From Bacillota bacterium (GTDB lineage: Bacteria; Bacillota; Clostridia; Christensenellales; CAG-138): a stretch of 47,463 bases of DNA. A program made the translations under genes and the position numbers. The stretch spans positions 1 to 47,463 of the forward strand of contig JAEWQH010000007.1 in assembly GCA_023399275.1 (NCBI GenBank), written 5' to 3'. Under the pieces are notes generated by a model. That model had not been told where the DNA came from. It did no database searches and worked only from the letters and a program-made list of their open reading frames with translations. Shown here one piece after another: positions 16,009 to 24,367 of the stretch (position 1 is the first letter of the stretch; the number at the start of each line of letters is the position of its first letter).

Positions 16009-16677
16009 ATGAGTCGATCCGCCAACCCAACCGCATACGCAAGGCTCGCCGCGCATACATTCCTCTTTACGGGAATTGCCGAGGATGAGATTGCGCGCCT
16101 GCTCGGCGCCAAGGGTGTTTGGGTTGCGCATTTCGACAAGGACCAGGTCATCTTCGACCGCGCGGACAGTGTGCGTGCGCTGGGCATCATCCTCTACGGC
16201 GCCTGTGCGGTTACCAAGGAGAGTGAAGACGGCCGGATGCCCATGAGCGTGCTGCGGCAAACCGACCTGTTCGGCGCCGCCTCGCTGTTTCACGACGAGG
16301 CGGCATATGTCGCCCGCGTCGCCGCGATCCAGAGCACCTGGGTACTGTTGATTTCGGAGGACGCGCTGCGCGGCATGATGCGCAGCGATTTTCGCGTGGC
16401 CGAGAACTATCTTCGCTATCTCACCGCGCGGATCCGATTTCTGAGCGGGCGCCTGGACGGGTTTTTACCGCAGAGTGTGGAGGAGCGCGTGCTCAACCAT
16501 ATCAAGAGCCGCGCGGAAGACGGGCTGTATGAATCGGAGTGGAGTGTGACGCACCTGGCGGACGCGCTGCGCATCAGCAGGACGACGCTCTACCGCGCGA
16601 TGGATAAGCTGGTTTCCGAAGGGAAAATAGAACGGTATGGGCGGGCATTTCGCCTGCCGAAAGGAGAAAACGAATGA
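16009..16677 (+). CDS. Crp/Fnr-family transcriptional regulator
   Basis: 222 residues. An N-terminal cyclic-nucleotide-binding-like beta barrel spans about 18-130 (LFTGIAEDEIARLL, FDKDQVIFDRADSVRALGIIL, LRQTDLFGAASLF). A dimer helix follows, then a C-terminal winged helix at about 155-215, with recognition helix region THLADALRISRTTLYRAMDKL. It lacks the Cys set of Fnr-type iron-sulfur sensors and the phosphate-binding arginine motif of true Crp is not evident, so the effector is unknown. The RBS is TTGAGGT. Its stop overlaps the start of the binding-protein gene as ATGA, so it is co-transcribed with the transporter and probably senses that transporter's substrate or a related state. Confidence 0.88.
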   Translation: MSRSANPTAYARLAAHTFLFTGIAEDEIARLLGAKGVWVAHFDKDQVIFDRADSVRALGIILYGACAVTKESEDGRMPMSVLRQTDLFGAASLFHDEAAYVARVAAIQSTWVLLISEDALRGMMRSDFRVAENYLRYLTARIRFLSGRLDGFLPQSVEERVLNHIKSRAEDGLYESEWSVTHLADALRISRTTLYRAMDKLVSEGKIERYGRAFRLPKGENE

Positions 16678-17603
16678 AAAAACGACTTGCATTTCTCACC
16701 ATAGCGGTGATGCTGCTTACGCTCGGCTGCGCAAAAGCGCCGGCGGAGCCGGTCAACATCGCAGCGCTCAAGGGGCCGACCGGGATGGGCATCAGCTACC
16801 TGATGGATCAGCCCGACCAATACAGCGTTGAGCTGCAGGACGCGCCGGACGTCGTCGTTGGCAAGTTTGTCAGCGGCGAGATCGACATCGCCGCGGTACC
16901 GATCAACCTCGCCGCCACGCTCTACAACAAGACGGAGGGCAACGTGGTGCTGCTCAACATTGCGACCCTCGGCGTGCTCTACATCGTGGAAAATGGCGAT
17001 AGCATCCAGTCCATCTCCGATCTTGCGGGCAAGACGGTCTATGCAAGCGGCGAGGGCTCGACTCCGCAGTATGTGCTCGACTATCTGCTGGAGAAAAACG
17101 GGTTGAGCGGGCAGGTTACGGTGGAGTACGTGGGCGAGCACTCCGCGCTGGCGGCGATGGTCGCCTCCGGCGAAGCGCAGATCGCCCTGCTGCCGGAACC
17201 GTTTGTCTCGGCGGTCACCGTCAAAAACCCCGATGTGCGCGTTGTGCTCGATCTCAACTCCGCCTGGGAGGAAGCCTCCGGTACGCAGCTCGTGATGGGC
17301 GTTTACATCGCAAACCGCAGCTTCTACAATGAGCACGCCGATCAGGTAAAGCAGTTCCTTTCGGACTATGCGGCGTCGGTTGAAAAGGTCAACAGCGCTG
17401 CGGATGCGGCGCAGAAGATCGCGGATCTCGGCATCGTCGGATCGGCCGACATCGCCGCGCAGGCCATTCCGCGCAGCTACGTCGTCAGCATCACCGGGGA
17501 TCTGATGAAATCCTCCGTCTCCGGCGTGCTGGATGTGCTCTTTGCGGCGAATCCGGCGTCCGTCGGCGGGGCGCTGCCCGGCGACGACCTGTATGCCGAG
17601 TAG
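16674..17603 (+). CDS. NitT/TauT-type ABC substrate-binding lipoprotein
   Basis: 309 residues. A lipoprotein signal ends in LLTLGC (Cys19). The mature protein starts with VNIAALKGPTGMGISYLMD, then GEIDIAAVPINLAATLYNKT and DLAGKTVYASGEGSTPQYVL. Together these match the periplasmic-binding-protein-like II class used for nitrate, taurine, alkanesulfonate, riboflavin or thiamine precursors. Four-base overlap with the regulator and eleven-base overlap with the permease show one operon. The pattern does not allow a ligand call. Confidence 0.88.
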   Translation: MKKRLAFLTIAVMLLTLGCAKAPAEPVNIAALKGPTGMGISYLMDQPDQYSVELQDAPDVVVGKFVSGEIDIAAVPINLAATLYNKTEGNVVLLNIATLGVLYIVENGDSIQSISDLAGKTVYASGEGSTPQYVLDYLLEKNGLSGQVTVEYVGEHSALAAMVASGEAQIALLPEPFVSAVTVKNPDVRVVLDLNSAWEEASGTQLVMGVYIANRSFYNEHADQVKQFLSDYAASVEKVNSAADAAQKIADLGIVGSADIAAQAIPRSYVVSITGDLMKSSVSGVLDVLFAANPASVGGALPGDDLYAE

Positions 17604-18339
17604 GCGAAGGCTGCTGCAAACAGCGCTGATCGCGCTCATCTATCTCGCGGTTTGGGAAGCGGCAAGCCTGCTTGTCGGCAAGGAGCTGCTGCTTCCCTCG
17701 CCGCTCGCCACGCTCTCCCGCTTTGCCGAGTTATTGGCAAAGGGGGAGAGCTGGCTCACAGCGGGGTTGACGCTGCTTCGCATCATGGGCGGCTATGCGC
17801 TCGGCGTGCTCGCCGGCGTGCTGCTCGCGGTGCTGACGGCAAGCTCGCGCTTTGCCGAAGCGCTGCTCTCTCCGCTGCGCGCGATCGTGAAGGCTTCTCC
17901 GGTGACCTCGTTCATCCTGCTTGCGCTGCTTTGGCTCTCTTCCAACCTGGTGCCGCTGTTCATCAGCTTCCTGATGGTGGTGCCGATGGTTTGGACGGCG
18001 ACCGCGGAGGCGATCCTGCATACCGATGTGCGCCTTGTTGAAATGGGGCGTGTCTTTGGGCTCTCCCGCCGGCAGATCGTGCGTAGGATCTATATTCCGT
18101 CTGTGCTGCCGCCCTTCCTTGCGGCGTGCACAACCTCGCTCGGGTTTGCTTGGAAGTCCGGCGTTGCGGCGGAGATCATCGCGCTGCCGAAACAGTCTAT
18201 CGGATATAAGCTTTACCAGTCCAAGCTGCGCATCGAGACCGTCGATCTGTTCGCATGGACGCTGCTGATCGTCGCGCTCTCCATGCTGCTTGAGTGGCTG
18301 CTGGTGCGGAGTATGCGGAGGATTCGGCGCGATGCATGA
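17593..18339 (+). CDS. ABC transporter permease, NitT/TauT/SsuC type
   Basis: 248 residues with about six membrane spans, the first at residues 8-30 (QTALIALIYLAVWEAASLLV). The EAA loop is VEMGRVFGLSRRQIVRRIYIPSVLPPF. I chose ATG 17593, which overlaps the binding-protein stop. It forms the importer channel, as a homodimer in this family. Confidence 0.9.
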   Translation: MPSRRRLLQTALIALIYLAVWEAASLLVGKELLLPSPLATLSRFAELLAKGESWLTAGLTLLRIMGGYALGVLAGVLLAVLTASSRFAEALLSPLRAIVKASPVTSFILLALLWLSSNLVPLFISFLMVVPMVWTATAEAILHTDVRLVEMGRVFGLSRRQIVRRIYIPSVLPPFLAACTTSLGFAWKSGVAAEIIALPKQSIGYKLYQSKLRIETVDLFAWTLLIVALSMLLEWLLVRSMRRIRRDA

Positions 18340-18907
18340 TGCGATATCGATCAGAAATCTGTCGAAGTCCTTTGGCGGGCATCGCGTTTTGAGCGGGTTT
18401 TCCGCAGAGATTCCGCTCTGCGGTGTGACGGCGCTCCGCGGCGTATCCGGCGCGGGCAAGACCACGCTGTTTCGCCTGCTGCTGGGGCTGGAGCGGCCGG
18501 ATGCGGGTGAGATACGCGGCATGGAGGGCAGGAAGCCGGCCGTCGTGTTTCAGGAAGATCGTCTGCTGCCCTGGGCCGACGCGCTGGCGAACGCATCCCT
18601 CGGCTCCGACACTGTGAGCGCCGGGCAGATGCTCGAGCGTCTCGGTCTCGGCGGGAGTCTGCATCTTTTGCCGCGGGAGCTTTCCGGCGGCATGCGCCGG
18701 CGTGTCGCCATTGCGCGGGCGCTGGCCTACGACGGGGATATTCTCTTTCTCGACGAACCGTTTACCGGGCTCGACGACGAAAACAAGCGTACTGCGGTGG
18801 AGGCACTCTTACGCGCGCGCGTACCGATACTGGTCATCACGCACGACGACGCGGAGGCAAAACTGTTTGGCGGCTATCGCGAGCTGGAAATCGTGCCGCC
18901 GGTCTGA
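18332..18907 (+). CDS. ABC transporter ATP-binding protein, NitT/TauT type (short)
   Basis: 191 residues, short for the SsuB/TauB group (usually 240-260). Walker A is GVSGAGKTT, the signature is LSGGMRRRVAIARAL, Walker B is DILFLDEPF, and the H-loop is LVITHDD. The Q-loop reads VVFQEDRLLPWADALAN, wording typical of this group. The shortening is in the C-terminal part after the H-loop. ATG 18332 overlaps the permease stop by eight bases. It supplies energy to the preceding importer and ends the operon. Confidence 0.92.
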   Translation: MHDAISIRNLSKSFGGHRVLSGFSAEIPLCGVTALRGVSGAGKTTLFRLLLGLERPDAGEIRGMEGRKPAVVFQEDRLLPWADALANASLGSDTVSAGQMLERLGLGGSLHLLPRELSGGMRRRVAIARALAYDGDILFLDEPFTGLDDENKRTAVEALLRARVPILVITHDDAEAKLFGGYRELEIVPPV

Positions 18908-19002
18908 GCGGGCGGGCGTTTCCGCTTCGCCGTTCACGGCGCATGCTTGGGCGGCTTCGGGACGAAATCTACAATCGACAGCAATCAATCCGGCTTGAAA
19001 TC

Positions 19003-19031
19003 TTGAGTATTCCGCCCAAAGGTGGTATACT
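19003..19031 (+). promoter_or_regulatory. Promoter for the hydrolase/NagB-like/UDG genes
   Basis: TTGAGT (19003-19008), 17 bases, TATACT (19026-19031), 31 bases before the hydrolase ATG at 19062. Confidence 0.65.
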
Positions 19032-19061
19032 CTTTTATTATTGTCGGGGAGGTTTTGGCGT

Positions 19062-20000
19062 ATGAAATACACGCTGCGCGAAAAACGGTTTCCCTCCGCA
19101 ACCGGGATTTGTGATATTCGCTATCGCATGTGGGTGCCGGAGGATCCGCACGCCGCGCTTCAGATCACCCACGGCATGGCGGAACATATCGACCGCTACG
19201 ACGAGTTTGCCTCATACCTGGCCGAAAACGGTGTTTTGGTCTACGGAAACGACATCGCCGGGCACGGCAAGAGCATCGGCTCCGATATGCCGAAGGGGTA
19301 TTTCGGCGAGAAAAACGGCTGGGATGCGCTGATTCAGGATATGCGCACCATGCGCGAGCTCGTCAAGAAGGACAACCCTGCGATTCCGTTTATCCTGATG
19401 GGGCACTCCATGGGTTCTTTTCTTGCGCGCACCTATGCCGGGCGGCACGGTGCGGACTTTGAGGCGTATATCTTCTCCGGTACGGCCGGAGCAAACCCGG
19501 TGCTCGGCATCGGCAAATGGATCGCGCGGCGCGAGATCAAAAAGACGGGCGGCAAACTGCCGAGCAAGACGCTGTTTCAGATGAGCTTTGGCTCCTACAA
19601 CAACGCGTTTAAGCCCAACCGCACCGCTAACGACTGGCTCTCCCGCGACGAAGCAAAGGTGGACGCCTACAACGCCGACGAAAACTGCGGCTTTCCGTTT
19701 ACCGCCAGCGCGATGCTGGAGGTCTTTGCCGGGCTGACGGAGATCTCCGGCGAAAAGTGGGCGGCGCGTGTGCCGCGCAAGCCGATTTTGATCTTCTCCG
19801 GCTCGATGGATCCCGTCGGCGGAAAGGGCAAGGGCGTGCGCCAGGTATTCGGATGGCTTGAAAAAACCGGACATGAGGCCGAGATGAAGCTCTACGAAGA
19901 CGGGCGGCATGAGATGCTCAACGAGACCAACCGCAAAGAAGTTTATGGCGACGTGCTGCTGTTTATCAACGCGGTCGAAGCCATGGGGGAGATCAAATGA
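19062..20000 (+). CDS. Alpha/beta hydrolase, monoacylglycerol-lipase/lysophospholipase-like
   Basis: 312 residues. The nucleophile elbow is GHSMGS. The likely acid is Asp in SGSMDPVGG and the likely His is in EDGRHEMLNE. An early HGMAEHIDRYDEFASYL strongly resembles the serine aminopeptidase S33/monoacylglycerol lipase group, where HG forms the oxyanion hole. There is no signal peptide, so it is cytosolic. RBS GGGGAGG at 19044-19050; an in-frame codon at 19041 lies within it and is rejected. The NagB-like gene overlaps its stop as ATGA. Confidence 0.9.
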   Translation: MKYTLREKRFPSATGICDIRYRMWVPEDPHAALQITHGMAEHIDRYDEFASYLAENGVLVYGNDIAGHGKSIGSDMPKGYFGEKNGWDALIQDMRTMRELVKKDNPAIPFILMGHSMGSFLARTYAGRHGADFEAYIFSGTAGANPVLGIGKWIARREIKKTGGKLPSKTLFQMSFGSYNNAFKPNRTANDWLSRDEAKVDAYNADENCGFPFTASAMLEVFAGLTEISGEKWAARVPRKPILIFSGSMDPVGGKGKGVRQVFGWLEKTGHEAEMKLYEDGRHEMLNETNRKEVYGDVLLFINAVEAMGEIK

Positions 20001-20665
20001 GCGTACTCGTCTATCGCGACAGCGACACCCTCAGTCAAGCGGTCGCGACGCTGCTGGCCGGATGCATCATTGAAAAGCCAAACAGCGTACTCGGGCTGGA
20101 TTGCAGCGCGCAGCTTTCGTCCGCATACCGCAAGATCGCCGGCATGACGAGCGACGGACTTCTGGACTGGGCGAGCGTACGCGCGTATAACCTCTTTGCG
20201 CATGTCCGCCAGGATGGCGAGGAATCCGACGAAGTGCGCATGCATGCCATGCTCTACGACCGCGTGAACATCCTCCCGGAGAGCATCTGCGCGCCCTGCT
20301 CGCAGACGCGGGATTGGAGCGTTGTCTGCAACGACTACGAAAACGCGATTCTCGACGTGGGCGGGCTGGATACCGTCGTGTGCACCGTCGGTGCGGATGG
20401 GCGGATCGCCTGCAACATGCCAAACTCGGAGCTTGCGCCTGTGACGCACGTGGAGCGAACGGAGAGCGGCCGGGTCGTCACGGTGGGCATTGCGACCATC
20501 ATGGCGGCAAAGCGCGTCATCGCCGTTCTTTCGGGATTTGACCTGAGCGAGGTTGCGCCGCTCGTCATCGCAGGGCCGGTGGTCCCGACCATCCCGGCAA
20601 GCTACCTGCAGCTGCATCAAAACGCGATCTTCATGCTTGACGAGGACGCGGCGGAGCGCGTGTAG
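19997..20665 (+). CDS. NagB-like protein with degenerate active site
   Basis: 222 residues. The whole chain follows glucosamine-6-phosphate deaminase: VLGLDCSAQLSSAYRKI matches the phosphate-loop strand, NLFAHV the NMDEYV segment, VGADGRIACNMPNS the catalytic GxDGHIAFNEP, and YLQLHQNAIFMLDEDA the C-terminal SxLQxHPxA segment. Compared with E. coli NagB, Asp72 and Glu73 become Phe67 and Ala68, His143 becomes Arg137, Glu148 becomes Met141, and the TGGTP phosphate loop is CSAQL; only Asp141 (Asp135 here) is kept. Deaminase activity is therefore very unlikely. A sugar-phosphate sensing or binding role is inference. It is intact and translationally coupled to the hydrolase. Confidence 0.75.
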   Translation: MSVLVYRDSDTLSQAVATLLAGCIIEKPNSVLGLDCSAQLSSAYRKIAGMTSDGLLDWASVRAYNLFAHVRQDGEESDEVRMHAMLYDRVNILPESICAPCSQTRDWSVVCNDYENAILDVGGLDTVVCTVGADGRIACNMPNSELAPVTHVERTESGRVVTVGIATIMAAKRVIAVLSGFDLSEVAPLVIAGPVVPTIPASYLQLHQNAIFMLDEDAAERV

Positions 20666-20698
20666 CGATTCACCGGTCGATGTAAGGAGGCGCGCGGC

Positions 20699-21274
20699 AT
20701 GGCACAGCTGAGCTGGGAGGACATCGAAGCGCAGATAGCGGACTGCCGCCGCTGCGGCCTGTGTAAGCTGCGCCACAGCATCGTGCTCGGCGAAGGCGAC
20801 CGCAACGCAGATATCATGCTCGTTGGCGAAGGGCCGGGGGCGGATGAGGACGCGCAGGGGCGGCCGTTCGTCGGAAAAGCCGGTCAGCTGCTGGATAAGA
20901 TGTTTTCTGCGATTGACATCCGCCGCGAAGACCTGTATATTACCAACGTTGTCAAATGCCGCCCGCCGGGGAACCGAACCCCGCTGGACGAGGAGGCGGC
21001 GGCTTGCATGCCCGTGCTGCGGATGCAGTATGCGCTCATCCGGCCGAAGATCGTCGTCTGCCTTGGTGCGACGGCAACAAAGCATCTCTATGACAGCGCG
21101 GCGCGCATCACGCGCGTGCGCGGACAGTGGCTCGAGAAGAACGGCACACTCTTTCTGCCGACGTTTCACCCGGCGGCGCTCTTGCGCGACGAGACAAAGA
21201 AGAAGGACGTCTGGGCGGATCTGCAGTCCATCGCAAAGACGTATGCCGCGCTGCGGGAAACGCAATCGAATTAA
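20699..21274 (+). CDS. Uracil-DNA glycosylase, family 4 ([4Fe-4S])
   Basis: 191 residues. The four iron-sulfur ligands are visible: CRRCGLC near residues 16-22 gives two, Cys in VVKCRPPGNRTP gives the third, and Cys in AAACMPVL the fourth. Motif A is GEGPGADEDAQGRPFVGKAG, and motif B is LPTFHPAALLR, with HPA as in family 4. It removes uracil from DNA in base-excision repair. The RBS TAAGGAGG is strong. It follows the NagB-like gene by 33 bases, and yebC follows by 57. Confidence 0.94.
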   Translation: MAQLSWEDIEAQIADCRRCGLCKLRHSIVLGEGDRNADIMLVGEGPGADEDAQGRPFVGKAGQLLDKMFSAIDIRREDLYITNVVKCRPPGNRTPLDEEAAACMPVLRMQYALIRPKIVVCLGATATKHLYDSAARITRVRGQWLEKNGTLFLPTFHPAALLRDETKKKDVWADLQSIAKTYAALRETQSN

Positions 21275-21331
21275 AAAACGGGGGCATACCCCGATCACGC
21301 AAGAAACAGGGAAGGGCAATCAGGAGGATAT

Positions 21332-22075
21332 ATGTCAGGACATTCCAAGTGGGCAAACATTAAGAATAAAAAAGAGAAGACCGACTCCCAGCGCGGCAAG
21401 ATCTTTACTAAGATCGGCCGCGAGATCGCGATTGCGGTCAAAGATGGCGGAGCGGATCCGGCCAACAACAGCAAGCTGCGCGACGTCATCGCCAAAGCCA
21501 AGGCAAACAACATGCCAAACGACAACATCTCCCGCTCCATCAAGAAGGCGGCGGGCGAAGGCTCCTCGGTCAACTACGAAGAGATCGTCTATGAAGGCTA
21601 CGGCCCGGGCAATATGGCCATCATCGTGGAGGTCGTTACCGACAACCGCAACCGCACTGCTGCGGAGATGCGCCACATCTTTGACAAGAGCGGCGGTAAC
21701 CTCGGCAACAGCGGCTGCGTGGGGTGGATGTTTGACAAGAAGGGCGTGATCGTCATCGAGCGCACTGCGCTGATGGACGAGGACGAGGTCATGATGCACG
21801 CGCTGGATGCCGGCGCGGCGGATTTCGTAGCACAGGACGATGCGTTTGAAGTCTATACCGATCCAAACGAGTTCTCGGGCGTGCGCGAGTCGCTGGAAAA
21901 TGCGGGCTACGCGTTCCTCTCGGCAGAAGTGCAGATGATCCCGCAGAATACCGTCGATATCGCCGACCCGGAGACGGTGGAAAAGGTGGAGCGCTTCCTC
22001 GAAAAGCTCGACGACAACGACGACGTGCAGGAGTTCTTCCACAACGGCGTTCTGCCCGAGGAGGAAGAAGAATAG
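21332..22075 (+). CDS. yebC: YebC/PmpR-family protein
   Basis: 247 residues of the TACO1/YebC family, with the invariant MSGHSKWANIKNKKEKTD start, GRGxxxN-type region DNISRSIKKAAGEGSS, YEGYGPGNMAIIVE and GNLGNSGCVGWMFDKKG. Described both as a DNA-binding regulator and as a ribosome-associated factor helping translation of proline-rich or hard-to-translate sequences. The acidic C-terminus ends in EEEEE. RBS CAGGAGGATAT. Which role applies here cannot be read from the sequence. Confidence 0.95.
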   Translation: MSGHSKWANIKNKKEKTDSQRGKIFTKIGREIAIAVKDGGADPANNSKLRDVIAKAKANNMPNDNISRSIKKAAGEGSSVNYEEIVYEGYGPGNMAIIVEVVTDNRNRTAAEMRHIFDKSGGNLGNSGCVGWMFDKKGVIVIERTALMDEDEVMMHALDAGAADFVAQDDAFEVYTDPNEFSGVRESLENAGYAFLSAEVQMIPQNTVDIADPETVEKVERFLEKLDDNDDVQEFFHNGVLPEEEEE

Positions 22076-22153
22076 CGCGGGTGCAGCCGCAAAATGTTCA
22101 CACGCAGGCTACAACAACGCCTTGCGCAGGCCCCGCAGGAGCTGGTTACGTGG

Positions 22154-22181
22154 TTGCGGCGGTTTACGCGCTTGGTATAAA
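22154..22181 (+). promoter_or_regulatory. Candidate promoter for asp23-fakA
   Basis: TTGCGG (22154-22159), 16 bases, TATAAA (22176-22181), 31 bases ahead of the Asp23-like ATG, with AAAGGAGG at about 22197-22204 as RBS. Confidence 0.5.
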
Positions 22182-22212
22182 ATAGAATTATCGAACAAAG
22201 GAGGCGTAACTT

Positions 22213-22566
22213 ATGGCAGCGGAAATGTCTACAACCCTTGGAAAGATCACGATCGCGGAAGACTTGATTGCCAGCATCGCCGGATATGCGGCCGTGGAAA
22301 ACGTCGGCATCGTCGGCATGAACGCAAAAAAGGCGAGCGATTCGTTTGTTGAACTCTTCGGAAAGGATAACTTGCGCCGTGGCGTCAAGGTTACTGCCGT
22401 TTCACCCGACGTGATCGACATCGATCTGTTTGTCACGCTCGAATATGGCGTCTCTTTGCCTGCGGTGGCGAAGAATGCCAAGAGCAATGTGAAGTATCGG
22501 GTGGAAGAGATGACGGGCGTTACGGTTCACGCCGTCAATGTCCACGTCGAGAACATTCGCGTATAA
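22213..22566 (+). CDS. Asp23/Gls24 family envelope stress protein (YloU-like)
   Basis: 117 residues. The family pattern is present: GKITIAEDLIASIAGYAAVENVGIVGM, then VKVTAVSPDVIDIDLFVTLEYG and VEEMTGVTVHAVNVHVENIRV. In Firmicutes this gene (yloU) sits directly before yloV/fakA, as here. It is small and cytosolic, and Asp23 relatives gather at the membrane during envelope stress. The link with the FakA-like protein is a conserved gene order rather than a known mechanism. Confidence 0.93.
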   Translation: MAAEMSTTLGKITIAEDLIASIAGYAAVENVGIVGMNAKKASDSFVELFGKDNLRRGVKVTAVSPDVIDIDLFVTLEYGVSLPAVAKNAKSNVKYRVEEMTGVTVHAVNVHVENIRV

Positions 22567-22607
22567 CGCGGTTCGGCTCTTGGGACCCGAACATTTCGGA
22601 GGGAAAA

Positions 22608-24251
22608 TTGGATAAAAACATGAAGATCGGCGGCGCGCAGCTGCGCGATATGATTATCGCCGGCGCGGCGCTGCTGGAGAAGAACAAAGCGGCGATCGAC
22701 GCTTTGAATGTGTTCCCTGTCCCCGATGGCGACACGGGCACCAATATGTCTATGACCATGCAGAGCGCGGTTCACGAAATCCGCGCCTTGCCGGAGCACG
22801 CAACGGCCACACAGGTAGCGGATGCACTGAGCATGGGCGCGCTCAAGGGCGCGCGCGGCAACAGCGGCGTCATCCTCTCGCAGCTCTTTCGCGGGTTTTC
22901 GCGCGCATTTAAGGGCGCGGAGTTCGTGGATGCGGAGCTGCTATCCGCAGCGCTGACCAAGGGCAGCGAGGCTGCCTACAAGGCGGTCATGAAGCCGAAG
23001 GAAGGCACGATCCTCACCGTCTCGCGCGTGATTGCTCAGAACGTTGCAGCGCTGCAGCAACAGGGCGCGAACATCTACCGCCTGATGGACGAGATGCTCG
23101 CCAGCGGCGAGAAAGCGCTGGCGGACACGCCGAATCTGCTGCCGGTGCTCAAAGAAGCGGGCGTTGTGGACTCCGGCGGCAAAGGACTTTTAACCATCTA
23201 CAAAGGCTTCAAGCTCTCGCTTGACGGCGAGGAAGTCGAAAGCTACGAAGAACTTGTTCCCGATCAGCCCGCGCAGGAATCCATAAATGCGGACAGCTTC
23301 TCCGGCGAAAATATCACGTACGGCTATTGCACGGAATTTTTCATCATTCATCTCTCGCCGGAGATCGACGACAAGGAGATCGAAAGCTTCCGAAATCACC
23401 TGGAGCGCTTGGGTGATTCCGTCGTCGTAGCCAACGACGCGGATATGATCAAGGTGCACGTGCACTCCAATTCCCCGGGCAAGGTACTGCAGATGGCGCT
23501 GCGCATCGGTGAGCTGGACAAGCTCAAGATCGAGAACATGCGCGAGCAGAACCGCGCGCTCATGGAAGAGCGCAAGCGCAACGAGAAGGAGTTCGGCCTG
23601 TTGGCGGTCAGCACCGGCGAAGGGATAGACGAGCTTTTCCGCGCGCTGGCGGTGGATGCGCTGATCTCGGGCGGGCAGACGATGAACCCCAGCATCGATA
23701 CCATCGCCTCCGCCATCAACAAGATCAACGCGCGCAACGTCTTTGTGCTGCCCAACAACTCCAACATCATCCTCGCGGCGCAGCAGGCTAGCGAGTTGAC
23801 GAAAAAAGGCGTCGTACTCATCCCGACCAAGACCATCCCGCAGGGCATCGCCGCGTGCATGGCATACTCCAAGGATGCGACGGTTGCGGAAAACGAGCAG
23901 GCCATGAAGGAGACGATCTCACAGGTCGCCAGCGGCGCGGTCACCTATGCAGTGCGGGATACGACCTTCGACGGAAACTCCGTCAAGAAGGGCGACATGA
24001 TCGGCCTGATCAACAACCATCTGGCCGTGTCCGGCAAGACGGTGGAGGAGACGACGGCCACGCTCGTGCGCCGGATGATTGCAGAACGCGAGGATGCCGC
24101 CTGCACCGTCACCTTGTACTTTGGCGAAGGGCAGACGGAGGAGAACGCGCAGGCGATCGCAGACCGGCTCCAGACCGAGTTTGAGGATGCAGAGTTTATG
24201 GTGCTCGCGGGTGGGCAGCCGCTGTATTATTACTACGTAGCGGTGCAGTAA
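22608..24251 (+). CDS. fakA: DAK2-domain fatty acid kinase subunit FakA-like (YloV)
   Basis: 547 residues. The N-terminal DAK2/DhaL nucleotide-binding domain has ALNVFPVPDGDTGTNMSMTM, with the Asp ladder that chelates Mg-ATP, and GARGNSGVILSQLFRGF. The middle and C-terminal parts (GYCTEFFIIHLSPEID, VLPNNSNIILAAQQA, YGEGQTEENAQAIAD) match YloV/FakA. With a DegV-type FakB, FakA phosphorylates exogenous fatty acids to acyl phosphates. No FakB gene is present in the window. The start is either TTG 22608, four bases after GGAGGG and matching the family's N-terminal length, or ATG 22620. Confidence 0.92.
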   Translation: MDKNMKIGGAQLRDMIIAGAALLEKNKAAIDALNVFPVPDGDTGTNMSMTMQSAVHEIRALPEHATATQVADALSMGALKGARGNSGVILSQLFRGFSRAFKGAEFVDAELLSAALTKGSEAAYKAVMKPKEGTILTVSRVIAQNVAALQQQGANIYRLMDEMLASGEKALADTPNLLPVLKEAGVVDSGGKGLLTIYKGFKLSLDGEEVESYEELVPDQPAQESINADSFSGENITYGYCTEFFIIHLSPEIDDKEIESFRNHLERLGDSVVVANDADMIKVHVHSNSPGKVLQMALRIGELDKLKIENMREQNRALMEERKRNEKEFGLLAVSTGEGIDELFRALAVDALISGGQTMNPSIDTIASAINKINARNVFVLPNNSNIILAAQQASELTKKGVVLIPTKTIPQGIAACMAYSKDATVAENEQAMKETISQVASGAVTYAVRDTTFDGNSVKKGDMIGLINNHLAVSGKTVEETTATLVRRMIAEREDAACTVTLYFGEGQTEENAQAIADRLQTEFEDAEFMVLAGGQPLYYYYVAVQ

Positions 24252-24274
24252 CACCGCAGCCTGTCAGCCGAACG

Positions 24275-24314
24275 GCCGGCGACGGAACGACGCGTTCCCG
24301 TCGTCGGCTTTTTT
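24275..24314 (+). terminator. Rho-independent terminator after fakA
   Basis: Arms 24275-24289 and 24293-24308 form a 15-bp stem (one bulged C, one G-T pair) with a three-base loop, followed by TTTTTT (24309-24314). Confidence 0.88.
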
Positions 24315-24367
24315 CACTGGAAACGAAGGCGCGGCGGCGTGCCGCGCAGGCGTTATTGCGAGGGAAT

